64,000 nucleotides of DNA from Firmicutes bacterium UBA3553 (GCA_002381185.1 DFOA01000020.1:186001-250000); one strand, 5' to 3'. Counted from the stretch's first letter, positions 52,146 through 61,047 are shown. The notes: generated from the sequence alone by a model not told the origin. Made by a program: numbers and translations.

Positions 52146-52913
52146 CTACATGTATGCTGACCAACCGCCATCTACCTGAATGCACTGTCCATTTACAAAT
52201 CCCGATTCATCGCTTGCTAAAAACACTGCAACTGATGCAATCTCTTTCGGCATTCCATATCTGGGATTCAAAGCCAAACCCAGAGAAGTCAGTGCTGCAC
52301 CCTCCTGGTTGATATTTTTCATAAATTCGCTGCTTCCAATTTCTGTTGCTATTCCTCCGGGGCAAATTGCATTGCATCTTATATTTTTCTTGGCATACAT
52401 AAATCCTGTATTCTTAGTTAATCCCACAACCGCGTGTTTGCTTGCCGTATATGTGGAGCCTGCGATTCCTCCGTGCAGTCCGCCTATGGATGCAACATTG
52501 ATGATATTTCCCCCGCCGGATTCCTCAAAATATTTAACGGCTTTTCTCATAGCAAACAAAACAGATTTAACATTTATATCAAAAACCTTATCAAACATTT
52601 CATCGCTTACATCACCGACTCCGCTCATGTCATCCATGATTCCGGCGTTGTTAACCAATATATCCAATTTTCCGAATTGTTTAACAGCTTCATCAATCAT
52701 ACCTTCAACTTTGACCTTGTCAGTAACATCAGCTGCGTATGCTACTACCTTTCCGTCAAAATCTTTTGTATCTTCCACCAACTGGTTTAACCTTTCTGCG
52801 CGTCTTGCAACCGCAAGCACATTTGCGCCTTCTTTAGCAAAATAATAAGCTATATCTCTTCCCATTCCGGAGCTTGCCCCGGTAACAACTGCCGTCTTGC
52901 CTTTTAATCTCAT
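52146..52913 (-). CDS. Short-chain dehydrogenase/reductase
   Basis: A 255-residue classical SDR: NAD(P) loop TGASSGMG near residue 12, NNAG near 87, catalytic Ser in NVASIGG, YTASK with Tyr and Lys, ICPGGIATEIG after it, and the C-terminal FVNGQCIQVDGGWSAYM. The basic residue after the loop (RRAERL) suggests NADP. It fits the glucose 1-dehydrogenase/3-oxoacyl reductase cluster, so substrate cannot be assigned. Single gene; ATG follows AGGAGG. Confidence 0.92.
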   Translation of the reverse strand: MRLKGKTAVVTGASSGMGRDIAYYFAKEGANVLAVARRAERLNQLVEDTKDFDGKVVAYAADVTDKVKVEGMIDEAVKQFGKLDILVNNAGIMDDMSGVGDVSDEMFDKVFDINVKSVLFAMRKAVKYFEESGGGNIINVASIGGLHGGIAGSTYTASKHAVVGLTKNTGFMYAKKNIRCNAICPGGIATEIGSSEFMKNINQEGAALTSLGLALNPRYGMPKEIASVAVFLASDESGFVNGQCIQVDGGWSAYM

Positions 52914-53020
52914 AGAACCTCCTGATAGTGAATTATTTGTAATATTTGAAATTATACCCTGTATTCAAATATTTAAAACTATAATTATATTATTGACGGT
53001 ATTTAACAAAAAATAAATAA

Positions 53021-53050
53021 TTGCATTTTAATAAATTATAATAGTATAAT
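53021..53050 (+). promoter_or_regulatory. SigA-type promoter of the 53.1-kb gene
   Basis: TTGCAT (53021-53026), 18 bp, perfect TATAAT (53045-53050), 42 bp before the ATG. Confidence 0.5.
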
Positions 53051-53091
53051 GAATACAGCAAACAATAATTTCAAAGGAGATTTTTTAATAT

Positions 53092-53439
53092 ATGAGAGAA
53101 ATTGACGGTACAGAAAAGCAGAAAAAATTAGTACGCATTGTCCTTGAAGAAAAAGAGGTGCCATTAATTATAAGTGATATTGAAGAAATGGAATTCAGCG
53201 ACACAAAGTATAAGATTGCTGAAAAATTTGAATACGACAGAAAAGTTATACTTGAAACACCATGGAATGTGAGTGTGGTGCTTCAAAATAAAACCAGTAA
53301 AATCAGCGAAATTGTGGATATAAATCTTCAAAGAAGCGGTATTAACGGCGTAAGCAGTAAAAAAATATTTTCGGCTTTGAGAGCAAAATACAAATCATCC
53401 AATATGCCGTATATTAACGATTTAGCTGAAAAAATATAA
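53092..53439 (+). CDS. Unknown 115-residue protein
   Basis: A charged cytosolic protein with a proper promoter, AAAGGAGA Shine-Dalgarno and terminator. N-terminal half: beta-strand/acidic pattern (LVRIVLEEKEVPLIISDIEEMEF); the C-terminal part (SGINGVSSKKIFSALRAKYKSSNMPYINDLAEKI) is basic and helical. I recognise no family and see no membrane segment or cysteine cluster. Nothing in the neighbours predicts a role. Confidence 0.65.
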   Translation: MREIDGTEKQKKLVRIVLEEKEVPLIISDIEEMEFSDTKYKIAEKFEYDRKVILETPWNVSVVLQNKTSKISEIVDINLQRSGINGVSSKKIFSALRAKYKSSNMPYINDLAEKI

Positions 53440-53481
53440 AGTATCAGTTGGATGACATAAAATGATTTGTAAACAGACTAT

Positions 53482-53505
53482 GAGTTGCATTGGCAACTCT
53501 TTTTT
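53482..53505 (+). terminator. Terminator after the unknown gene
   Basis: GAGTTGC-ATTG-GCAACTC followed by six Ts: a strong intrinsic terminator. It lies exactly where the SPFH relic begins. Confidence 0.85.
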
Positions 53506-53895
53506 AATGTGTTTCAATTATTTGGTAACGACAATGAAAAAACATTGAGGGGCAGCAGTATAGAGGTTGCAAAAAAACTGCAGGACGAAATACAGGAAAA
53601 GGTTGAGGTTGCAGGGTTAGAAATTATAGAAGCGAGAATAACCCATTTATCCTATGCTCCTGAAATAGCAGCCGCAATGCTTCAGAGGCAACAGGCTTCT
53701 GCAATAATTGATGCAAGGCAAATGATTGTGGAGGGTGCTGTCGGGATGGTCGAAATGGCTCTTGAAAAACTTAGTGAAAATGAAATTGTCCAGCTTGATG
53801 AAGAAAGAAAGGCTGCAATGGTAAGCAATTTGCTTGTTGTTCTATGTGGCAACAAGGACGCCCAGCCCATTGTAAATTCCGGTTCACTTTATTAA
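53506..53895 (+). pseudogene. 5'-truncated SPFH/band 7 protein gene
   Basis: From NDNEKTLRGSSIEVAKKLQDE onward the reading frame is a well-kept C-terminal half of an SPFH protein (VAGLEIIEARITHLSYAPEIAAAMLQRQQASAIIDARQMIVEGAVGMVEMALEKL, ending DAQPIVNSGSLY). Full-length relatives have about 300 residues with an N-terminal membrane helix; this has about 125. There is no in-frame ATG or Shine-Dalgarno at the junction and a terminator stands just upstream, so it is probably a deletion remnant. The coding frame is otherwise undisturbed, so the loss looks recent. Confidence 0.75.
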
Positions 53896-53905
53896 TGGTG
53901 AATAG

Positions 53906-54085
53906 ATGGATAAAAAAGATAAAGAAAAAAAGCAGGTGCTTCTCAGATTGTCTCCCAGCCTCTGGGAAGAGCTTGCTGATTGGGCTGAGGATGATTTTCG
54001 TTCCATCAACGGACAAATTGAATATTTGCTGAATGAATGCGTCAAGCACAGGAAAAGATCAAATAAAAAAGATTCAAATGATTAA
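53906..54085 (+). CDS. Arc-like small DNA-binding protein
   Basis: A 59-residue protein: KKQVLLRLSPSLWEELADWAEDDFRSINGQIEYLLNECVKHRK. This is the ribbon-helix-helix pattern of Arc-family proteins (beta strand VLLRLSPSLW, then two helices). Such genes commonly follow SPFH genes, 10 bp apart here, and the Arc-like gene is intact although its SPFH partner is truncated. No own promoter is evident; expression may depend on readthrough. ATG is preceded by a weak Shine-Dalgarno. Confidence 0.75.
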   Translation: MDKKDKEKKQVLLRLSPSLWEELADWAEDDFRSINGQIEYLLNECVKHRKRSNKKDSND

Positions 54086-54088
54086 ACA

Positions 54089-54123
54089 AAAATGAAGAAT
54101 ACTTTATGTACTCTTCATTTTTT
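54089..54123 (+). terminator. Terminator after the Arc-like gene
   Basis: AAAATGAAGAATAC, TTTAT, GTACTCTTCATTTT: 13 of 14 pairs, ending in a T-run, 4 bp past the stop. Confidence 0.75.
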
Positions 54124-54194
54124 ATATACCCTCACCGTAATGACCGAGCGTGCAAGCAAATTTGTGGATTTGTGGCGGAGTCTGCGTATGTTGT

Positions 54195-54683
54195 CTACAT
54201 TCCTCTGCCAAATAACGGTTGACTTTCTCTTTTCCTTTCAAGGACTTTTTTTAAATGCCTTTTTTCTTCATTTAAAATAATTGATATTTCTTCCGCTGCC
54301 ATATCAGGATACAATCTTTGAAGCTCAGTTACAAACAAAACTGCATCTCTTTCAGCTTTTTCGGCAATATCGAAAATCTGACTTTTTGTAAATATGTTTT
54401 TTGCTTGTTCAATAAGCTCTTCATCAAACAGTGAATTGCTTTCAATCAGCAAATCTACATATTCCGCTTCATTTTCTTCAATTTCTATTTCGATATTCTT
54501 TTCAAATTTTTTTAATAATGCATTGTAAATTTGTTCATGTCTCTCTTCATCATCAGCCAACTGTCCAAAAAATTTCTCTCCGATTCTTGATTCATTGGCA
54601 ATAGCCCTGTAAAGCTCTGTTGCTGATTTTTCATTTTCAGCTATGGTTTTTAATAAATTTACTCCGTTCCATTTAACCGTCAT
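54195..54683 (-). CDS. Ferritin-like/rubrerythrin-type diiron protein
   Basis: About 162 residues, all helical. Metal ligands of two helix pairs are seen: ENEKSATELYRAIANES with E, then DDEERHEQIYNAL (ExxH), then EKAERDAVLFVTELQR (E), NEEKRHLKKVL (ExxH). This is a four-helix ferritin-like bundle, as in rubrerythrin without the rubredoxin tail. It detoxifies peroxide or stores iron in anaerobes. I use ATG 54683, 7 bases from AGGAGG; another ATG 6 bases up is too close. Single gene. Confidence 0.82.
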   Translation of the reverse strand: MTVKWNGVNLLKTIAENEKSATELYRAIANESRIGEKFFGQLADDEERHEQIYNALLKKFEKNIEIEIEENEAEYVDLLIESNSLFDEELIEQAKNIFTKSQIFDIAEKAERDAVLFVTELQRLYPDMAAEEISIILNEEKRHLKKVLERKRESQPLFGRGM

Positions 54684-54833
54684 TGTCATCCTCCTAATAT
54701 AATTTTCAGAAAATTATTACCCAGGAAAACCTTAATCAAATCATTTTTTTATAAAAATTTTGATTTATTGGCAGCTGCCTGATTATTTATTCATATATTC
54801 CGCTTAAATTCATAAATTCTATTAAATACTTCC

Positions 54834-54862
54834 TTTACAAAAGGATAGTTAAGCATTATTAT
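54834..54862 (+). promoter_or_regulatory. SigA-type promoter of the adenine deaminase gene
   Basis: TTTACA (54834-54839), 17 bp, TATTAT (54857-54862), 48 bp before the ATG. No purine riboswitch elements are seen in the 220-bp gap. Confidence 0.5.
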
Positions 54863-54910
54863 TAAAAGAAATGAATTTTTTTAACTGTATTATATTTAAA
54901 GGGGTGTTAT

Positions 54911-56698
54911 ATGAAAATTAAGCCTAAGGACAGAAAAGCATTAGTTGAAGCTGCATTAGGGAAGAGACCTTGTGATTTGGTAATAAGTAATGCTCAGATA
55001 GTAAATGTATTTACCGGCGAAATATATAAGGGACATGTTGGGATATATGATGGTTTTATTGCTCACATACAATGTGACCCTGATGGAAGACACACAGATG
55101 AAATAAAATTAATCGGAAAAAATTATTGCAACGCAAAGGGCAAATATTTAATTCCGGGCTTTATTGATGCTCATGCACATGTTGAAAGCACAATGATGAC
55201 TCCAAGGAATCTGGCAGAGGCAGTCATCCCCCACGGAACAACAACCATGGTCACAGACCCCCATGAAATAGCAAATGTATGCGGCATAGAGGGAGTTGAA
55301 TACATGCATGCGTGCAGCACGGGCATACCAATGAGACAGCTTATTTTAATCCCTTCATGTGTGCCTGCGGTGCCTGGACTGGAAAACTCAGGAGCAGTAT
55401 TTTCTGAAAAAGAAGTAAAGTCATTGTTAAATCTTGACAGAGTAATAGGTCTGGCAGAGGTAATGGATTTTTTAGGTGTAATCAACAATAACGACAGAAT
55501 GGCTGCTATCATAGATGCGGTAGATGAAAAAAATCTATTTTTAGAAGGCCATGCTCCCGGTTTATCAGGCAGGGAGCTGTCAGCATACTTATGTGCAGGT
55601 CCAAACAGTGACCATGAAAGTGTATCTTCAATTGAAGCCAGGGAAAAAATCCGCTCAGGAATGTTTGTTGATGCAAGAGAAAGCTCCATAACAAAAAATG
55701 TTGAAGCTATAATAAACGGAGTAAGGGATTTCAGATATTTTGATAATCTGACTCTTTGCACAGATGACAGAGAACCTGAGGACATCATAAAAAACGGCCA
55801 TATGAATGACGTAGTCAGAAAGGCTATAAAGTGCGGACTTCACCCCATTGATGCAATAAGAAGCGCAACAATCAACGTTGCCAGAGAAATAGGCATTAAA
55901 AACCTGGGTGCCATTTCTCCGGGTTTTGCAGCAGATATGGTGCTTGTGGACTCTTTAGAGGAATTAATTCCATCAGCTGTATTATTCGAAGGAAAATTAG
56001 CAGCTTTAAACGGTAAGCTGACCGTTGATATTGACGATATGTTCTTTGAACTGGAAGAAAGAAACACCGTCTATATTGATGAACTGAAGGCCGAAGATTT
56101 TATAATCACCGCACCGGTCATGGAAGGTAAAATTAAAACAAGAGTTATTAAATACAGTGATTTTAATTCCGCAGATACCGAATTCTTGTTTGAAGAGCTG
56201 CCTGTTATAAATGGACGTATCGACATTTCATTTGATAGTGATTTAAAATTTGCGGCAGTAATAAACAGGCACAGGGGCCAAAATACCAAAGGGCTCGGAA
56301 TTGTACGCAATTTCGGAACAAGTTTCGGTGCCGTCGGAAGCACGGTATCTCATGACTGCCACAATTTAACTGTTGTTTATGACACTCCTGAAAATGCCTA
56401 TGCTGCTGCTGAAAAGATAATGGAAACAGGCGGTGGGATAAGCTGTGCAGCCGGAGGTAAGGCATTGGAAAATCTTTCTCTTCCCATTGGCGGATTAATG
56501 TCCGGCAAACCCTGCGAAGAACTGGCACTGGAGGCAGACAAAATGAAAAACGCACTGAGAAGCCTCGGTTTAACAGAAAGTGAAAATCCGCTCCTCAGAA
56601 TAGCAACGCTGGCACTGCCTGTAATTCCTAAAGCTAAAATGTCTGATTTGGGGATTGTTGATGTTTTGGAACAAAAAATTGTATCTTTATTTGAGTAA
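54911..56698 (+). CDS. ade: Adenine deaminase
   Basis: A 595-residue amidohydrolase that converts adenine to hypoxanthine and ammonia. YLIPGFIDAHAHVESTMMTP near residue 80 is the AdeC hallmark with HxH metal ligands; further histidines in VTDPHEI and EGHAPGLSG, and LCTDDREPEDI with the catalytic Asp. The C-terminal domain (VRNFGTSFGAVGSTVSHDCHNLTVVY) is complete. Full length. Single gene behind its own promoter; SD AAAGGGG. Confidence 0.96.
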   Translation: MKIKPKDRKALVEAALGKRPCDLVISNAQIVNVFTGEIYKGHVGIYDGFIAHIQCDPDGRHTDEIKLIGKNYCNAKGKYLIPGFIDAHAHVESTMMTPRNLAEAVIPHGTTTMVTDPHEIANVCGIEGVEYMHACSTGIPMRQLILIPSCVPAVPGLENSGAVFSEKEVKSLLNLDRVIGLAEVMDFLGVINNNDRMAAIIDAVDEKNLFLEGHAPGLSGRELSAYLCAGPNSDHESVSSIEAREKIRSGMFVDARESSITKNVEAIINGVRDFRYFDNLTLCTDDREPEDIIKNGHMNDVVRKAIKCGLHPIDAIRSATINVAREIGIKNLGAISPGFAADMVLVDSLEELIPSAVLFEGKLAALNGKLTVDIDDMFFELEERNTVYIDELKAEDFIITAPVMEGKIKTRVIKYSDFNSADTEFLFEELPVINGRIDISFDSDLKFAAVINRHRGQNTKGLGIVRNFGTSFGAVGSTVSHDCHNLTVVYDTPENAYAAAEKIMETGGGISCAAGGKALENLSLPIGGLMSGKPCEELALEADKMKNALRSLGLTESENPLLRIATLALPVIPKAKMSDLGIVDVLEQKIVSLFE

Positions 56699-56709
56699 AA
56701 ATAAAATAA

Positions 56710-56745
56710 CAAAGCTCAAGAGCCGAAACCGGCTTTTGAGCTTTG
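56710..56745. terminator. Hairpin after adenine deaminase
   Basis: CAAAGCTCAAGAGCCG-AAAC-CGGCTTTTGAGCTTTG: a 15 of 16-bp stem, without a clear T-run. Lies between convergent genes. Confidence 0.65.
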
Positions 56746-56850
56746 TGCTAAGCTTTTGAGAGGAATTTTGAAAAAATTAGCTTTATTGATTATTAATATA
56801 ACTTGCGTTTATATTAAAATTTTGTGTGGATTATATTATTTATGTAAAAT

Positions 56851-58119
56851 TTAATCCACTTGGGCTAATGCCTGTTCAATATCCTCTAATATGTCATCGA
56901 TATTTTCAATTCCCACTGAAAGCCTTACCAAACCGGGAGTTATACCTGCTGCATGTAATTGTCTGTCTGAAAGCTGCCTGTGTGTGGAGCTTGCCGGATG
57001 AAGCACGCAGGTGCGTATGTCTGCGACATGAACCTCGTTTGAAGCAAGCTTTAATGAATCTATAAATTTAACCGCATTTTCTCTGCTGCCCTTAATTGAC
57101 AGAGAAATTACGCCGGCGCATCCTCTTGGAACATATTTGTTAGCCAGCTCATGATATTTGTCGCCTTCCAATCCGGGATAATTAACAAACTCAATTTTAT
57201 CTGATTTACTTAAATATTCCGCAACCTTCAAAGCATTGCTGCAGTGTCTGTCCATTCTTACAGCCAGTGTTTCCAGTCCTAGATTCAATAAAAATGCCGC
57301 ATTGGCAGATGGATAGGCTCCTATATCTCTCATTAGCTGAACTCTGGCCTTTGCAATATATGCAGCCTTTCCAAATGATTTTGTGTATACAACGCCGTGG
57401 TATGATTCGTCAGGCTCCGAAAACTCTGGAAATTTTCCGTTTTCCCAGTTATAATTTCCGCTGTCAACAATTACGCCGCCTACTTGTACAGCATGGCCAT
57501 CCATGTACTTGGTAGTCGAATGAGTTACAATATCTGCTCCAAATTCAAAAGGTCTGCAAAGATACGGCGTTGCAAATGTGTTGTCAACTATTAGCGGCAC
57601 GCTGTTTTTATGGGCGAGTCTTGCAAATCTTTCAATATCAAATACAGCCAGCGCTGGGTTTGCAATGGTTTCTCCGAAAACAGCCTTTGTGTTTTCCATG
57701 AACTCTTTTTGAATTTCTTCGTCTGTTGAATCCTGGCTTACAAATGTGCATTCAATGCCAAATCTTTTCAACGTAACTGCAAAGAGATTAATAGTACCTC
57801 CATAAATTGAAGATACGCTTATGAAGTGATCTCCTGCTTTTAAAATATTTAAAAGACTTAACAATGATGCTGCCTGACCCGATGTGGTGCACATAGCACC
57901 TACCCCGCCTTCCATGGAGGCAATTTTTTCTTCAACCGCTGCGACTGTGGGATTTGATATACGTGAATACATGTGCCCCTCAACAGACAGGTCAAATAAT
58001 TTTCCTATATGGTCAGAAGAATCATATGTATAGGTTGTGCTTTGATAAATGGGAAGCGCTCTCGGCTCTCCGTTTTTTGGATGATAACCTTCATGAAGGC
58101 ATTTTGTTTCAAACTTCAT
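56851..58119 (-). CDS. O-acetylhomoserine sulfhydrylase (PLP)
   Basis: About 422 residues. Makes homocysteine or methionine precursors from O-acetylhomoserine with sulfide or methanethiol. The PLP Lys lies in THSTTKYMDGHAVQVGG; RISNPTVAAVEEKIASMEGG, TSGQAASLL and CRPFEFGADIVTHS are Cys/Met-metabolism family blocks. The internal GYHPKNGEPRALPIYQSTTY is typical of O-acetylhomoserine enzymes. Start ATG 58119 follows AGGAGGGG; an in-frame start 30 bases upstream is not needed. No SAM or T-box element is seen before it. Confidence 0.93.
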   Translation of the reverse strand: MKFETKCLHEGYHPKNGEPRALPIYQSTTYTYDSSDHIGKLFDLSVEGHMYSRISNPTVAAVEEKIASMEGGVGAMCTTSGQAASLLSLLNILKAGDHFISVSSIYGGTINLFAVTLKRFGIECTFVSQDSTDEEIQKEFMENTKAVFGETIANPALAVFDIERFARLAHKNSVPLIVDNTFATPYLCRPFEFGADIVTHSTTKYMDGHAVQVGGVIVDSGNYNWENGKFPEFSEPDESYHGVVYTKSFGKAAYIAKARVQLMRDIGAYPSANAAFLLNLGLETLAVRMDRHCSNALKVAEYLSKSDKIEFVNYPGLEGDKYHELANKYVPRGCAGVISLSIKGSRENAVKFIDSLKLASNEVHVADIRTCVLHPASSTHRQLSDRQLHAAGITPGLVRLSVGIENIDDILEDIEQALAQVD

Positions 58120-58300
58120 TTTCCCCTCCTGATACTGATATTTACACATTATAACACGGCATTTTAATTACTTCAATATATTTTGTTTCATATTTTAATA
58201 CATGTGTTTTTAAATCAGGGACATAATTTATGAAATGAATGTGAATTCTAATACATAGTTTCCTATTCTAAAACTCTTTGCAATCTTAAATCTTCGTTAA

Positions 58301-59503
58301 TTAATTTATTGAATTATAAAATTCTTCTACAAATTTATCAACAATTTCTTCCTGCTCCTGCTTCATGGAAGATGTTATTTCAAAAGGAATTCCCACAACC
58401 TCCATGTTCTTCATGGAGCATATTATTTCCTGCATGACTTTAACTGCCTGCGGCGACCATGTTCCGCTTCCAACCAAGCCAACCTTTCTGTTTTGAAGAT
58501 TAAGTGCTTTAAGTTCATTTAACAATGATTCCATTCCGTAATACAAGCCATTATTGTATGTCACGGAGCCAAATATAACATGGCTGTATTTCCAAATGTC
58601 AGACACAATATATGACGGATGTGTTTTGGAAATATCGTACATGCGCATGTCCTTGACACCTTTTTGTGCAAGCTTGTTGGCAATAACATTCATGGTATTT
58701 TCCATATTTCCGTACATGGAAGCATAAACAAGAATAACACCGTTTTTTTCCGGCTCATACCTGCTCCATTTATCATATTTATCTATTATATATGATAAAT
58801 TTTCTCTCCACACAGGTCCGTGCAGCGAACAGATTATTTTTATTTCATAAGATTTTACCTTCTTTAATGCAGTTTGGACCTGCGGACCGTACTTGCCTAC
58901 TATATTTGCATAATAACGCCTTGCTTCTTCTAAGTAAAAATGTTCATAATCTGTTTCATCACTGAATATATTTCCGGCCAAAGCACCAAATGTGCCGAAG
59001 GCATCTGCGGTAAAGAGGATTTTTTCTGTTTCTTCATATGTAAACATTACTTCAGGCCAATGAACCATGGGAACAGTCATGAATTTCAAATTATGTTTCC
59101 CCAGACACAACGTATCGCCGTCTTTTACTTCCAGCATATTCATGCTGTAATCAAAATCGTAAAATTGTCCTATGAACTGAAATGTTTTTTTGTTTCCCAC
59201 AATTTTAATGTTTGGATATCTTCTGACAAGTTCCTCAATGTTTGCACAGTGGTCCGGCTCCATATGGTTTATAACCAGGTAGTCCAGTTCTCTTCCGTTC
59301 AATACATGAGTTATATTATCAATAAACAATCTGCTGATAGCCGTATCAACAGTATCCATCAATGCAGTTTTTTCGTCTAAAATTAAATACGAATTATAGC
59401 ACACACCATTGGGAATCGGAAACATGTTTTCAAAACGCTCAAGTCTTCTGTCATTGCCGCCTACCCAATAAATATTTTCACTGATTTTATGAACACAATG
59501 CAT
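58301..59503 (-). CDS. FprA family A-type flavoprotein (diiron O2/NO reductase)
   Basis: A 400-residue protein: N-terminal metallo-beta-lactamase-like diiron domain with HMEPDHC (HxExDH), FMTVPMVHWPEVMFTY, FTADAFGTFG and SLHGPVWR; then a C-terminal flavodoxin domain beginning GVILVYASMYGNMENTMNVIA. These proteins reduce O2 to water or NO to N2O, protecting anaerobes. Full length, no rubredoxin fused. Single gene with AAGGAG before ATG. Confidence 0.93.
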   Translation of the reverse strand: MHCVHKISENIYWVGGNDRRLERFENMFPIPNGVCYNSYLILDEKTALMDTVDTAISRLFIDNITHVLNGRELDYLVINHMEPDHCANIEELVRRYPNIKIVGNKKTFQFIGQFYDFDYSMNMLEVKDGDTLCLGKHNLKFMTVPMVHWPEVMFTYEETEKILFTADAFGTFGALAGNIFSDETDYEHFYLEEARRYYANIVGKYGPQVQTALKKVKSYEIKIICSLHGPVWRENLSYIIDKYDKWSRYEPEKNGVILVYASMYGNMENTMNVIANKLAQKGVKDMRMYDISKTHPSYIVSDIWKYSHVIFGSVTYNNGLYYGMESLLNELKALNLQNRKVGLVGSGTWSPQAVKVMQEIICSMKNMEVVGIPFEITSSMKQEQEEIVDKFVEEFYNSIN

Positions 59504-59627
59504 TTTTTATCACTCCTTGTAATATGGGACATGCCCAACTCTATTCTATATATTCCCATAAATATATTTTTCAAACTTTGTTTTTAATAATACAGTTTCT
59601 TTTATTGTTCCATTTTCTGTATATTGA

Positions 59628-60581
59628 CTAGCTCCAATTGATTTGGCTAGGATTCCTTAATGACTGGTGTTTAAAAATTGGCACATTATATTTTTCTCCT
59701 AATGACCGCACTACATCCTTATAACATCCTTTTAATTTATCGTGAAATACAATTCCTTCAATTCCGCCTATAATTGAATCAATACAATCAGACACCTTTT
59801 TTATTCCGCTTTCGCCCTCATACTCTCCAGATACAAGCCACTGGTTTGCGATTATATGGGAAATACCAAAGCAATCTTGTCCATCATTCCACTCTGTATG
59901 AACCGCCTCTGCAAAATTAGGGTCAAAGTGAACGCCTCCTACGCAAAGGAGATTATGAAGCGCCTTATCATCATCAAATATGTGAACCAGCGAACGGGCA
60001 AGCACTCTACATGCTTGTTTATTTTGCCAGCTTTCCGGTTCGCTTCCTACCTCTATATCCACCATGGGAACAGGATATTTAAGTATGAGTTCCGGATCTC
60101 CTTTGCCGTCATGTACCCCCGACCAATGTGTGGCCTCGGTTACAACACTGAAATCAGCTAATCCCATTTCTTTTTTTATTTCATTCATTGCATGCATCAG
60201 ATTATGATTATATAGAGGATTTGCAGGTCCGTAACAACCGGAGCTAACATCTCCTATTGTATGAACGGTAATTACTTTTTCAGGCGCATTTGTCCCTTCA
60301 TGCCAGGTAACCATGCCCGACATATCAAAATCACCGAAATATTTATTCATTTCCGGAAGGTATTTGGGGTAATCCCGGCAAATTGCTATATCAGTAGGAG
60401 CAAAATAATATTCATTGTTCTTGTCATCTGAATATTTAAAAACCTCTCTGCCTTCAAAAGTAAAACCTGCAGATTTGTTTAAGAATCCTTCTTCCTTTAA
60501 TATATCCCACACAAGATAGCTTACATAACCCCAATCATGATTATCACAAATGTAATATACAACCTTCTTGCTTTCTTTCAT
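59628..60581 (-). CDS. DTD2-like D-aminoacyl-tRNA deacylase
   Basis: A 317-residue homologue of the archaeal/plant DTD2 (GEK1) family that removes D-amino acids from mischarged tRNA. Blocks in order: VITVHTIGDVSS (TxHxTGN in archaea), VVTEATHWSGVHDG (EATHHGP), PMVDIEVGSEPESWQNKQA (the IEIGSxxEEW block) and LLCVGGVHFDPNF (GGGHYAP). The second His of EATHH is Trp and the GGGH block is GGVH, so the active site is divergent. DTD2 is scarce in bacteria. ATG follows GGGAG. No operon partner. Family is clear; activity on D-aminoacyl-tRNA is inferred. Confidence 0.78.
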   Translation of the reverse strand: MKESKKVVYYICDNHDWGYVSYLVWDILKEEGFLNKSAGFTFEGREVFKYSDDKNNEYYFAPTDIAICRDYPKYLPEMNKYFGDFDMSGMVTWHEGTNAPEKVITVHTIGDVSSGCYGPANPLYNHNLMHAMNEIKKEMGLADFSVVTEATHWSGVHDGKGDPELILKYPVPMVDIEVGSEPESWQNKQACRVLARSLVHIFDDDKALHNLLCVGGVHFDPNFAEAVHTEWNDGQDCFGISHIIANQWLVSGEYEGESGIKKVSDCIDSIIGGIEGIVFHDKLKGCYKDVVRSLGEKYNVPIFKHQSLRNPSQINWS

Positions 60582-60650
60582 CCTACGTCACTCCCTCAAA
60601 TATTTATTAAAATATTATACCACTAAATTGGAAATTTATAAATATATATC

Positions 60651-60682
60651 AAAAAAAGAATCCTAAATTAAATTTAGAATTC
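60651..60682 (-). terminator. Terminator of the TM1266-type gene
   Basis: Minus strand GAATTCTAAA-loop-TTTAGGATTC, one mismatch, then TTTTTTT. It overlaps the last codons of the gene. Confidence 0.7.
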
Positions 60683-60919
60683 AATAAATTTGGGTGTTAT
60701 GCCGTCAAGACCTGCTATTTTGTCATACAATTCCCTAAATTCATTTTTTTCACCATACAGGTGCAACAATATTATTCCGCTCATTGAACATTTTTCCGTA
60801 TCTGTTTCATGAAATCCAACTCTTGCTTTGATTATGCATCCATACTCTGTGAGAACCTCCTGCAGATTAGGTGCCTTTGCCGCACGCTCTTCCACCTTGA
60901 TAGCCATTACTGAATACAT
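60674..60919 (-). CDS. TM1266-type putative hydrogenase-system regulator
   Basis: An 81-residue protein with the ACT-like fold of the NikR C-terminus: VMAIKVEERAAKAPNLQEVLTEYGCIIKARVGFHE, then SGIILLHLYGEKNEFRELYDKIAGLDGITPKFI. Members usually lie beside iron-only hydrogenase maturation genes; none is within reach. It has an extra Cys-containing segment. It probably binds a small ligand rather than DNA. ATG follows GAAGGTG. Confidence 0.7.
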   Translation of the reverse strand: MYSVMAIKVEERAAKAPNLQEVLTEYGCIIKARVGFHETDTEKCSMSGIILLHLYGEKNEFRELYDKIAGLDGITPKFIEF

Positions 60920-61047
60920 ATAATCACCTTCCCCAAAAATTATTCTACAAATATTATTACCATAATCTTTTGAAATTAAACATGTATTTATCTGATAGAC
61001 TATAATTTTACATATGAATGAAAAAAGCTCTACATTTATAATGATAT

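Noticed and set aside
52180..52845. 221-codon plus-strand frame opposite the SDR gene
   Set aside because: It mirrors the conserved SDR coding sequence; the peptide is low-complexity and without family match.
54690..54910. Purine riboswitch upstream of adenine deaminase
   Set aside because: No GGTATGG-like junctions or paired stems of the purine aptamer are present; only a SigA-type promoter can be supported.
58120..58300. SAM or T-box leader upstream of O-acetylhomoserine sulfhydrylase
   Set aside because: The 180-bp gap has no conserved S-box or T-box core and no leader terminator.
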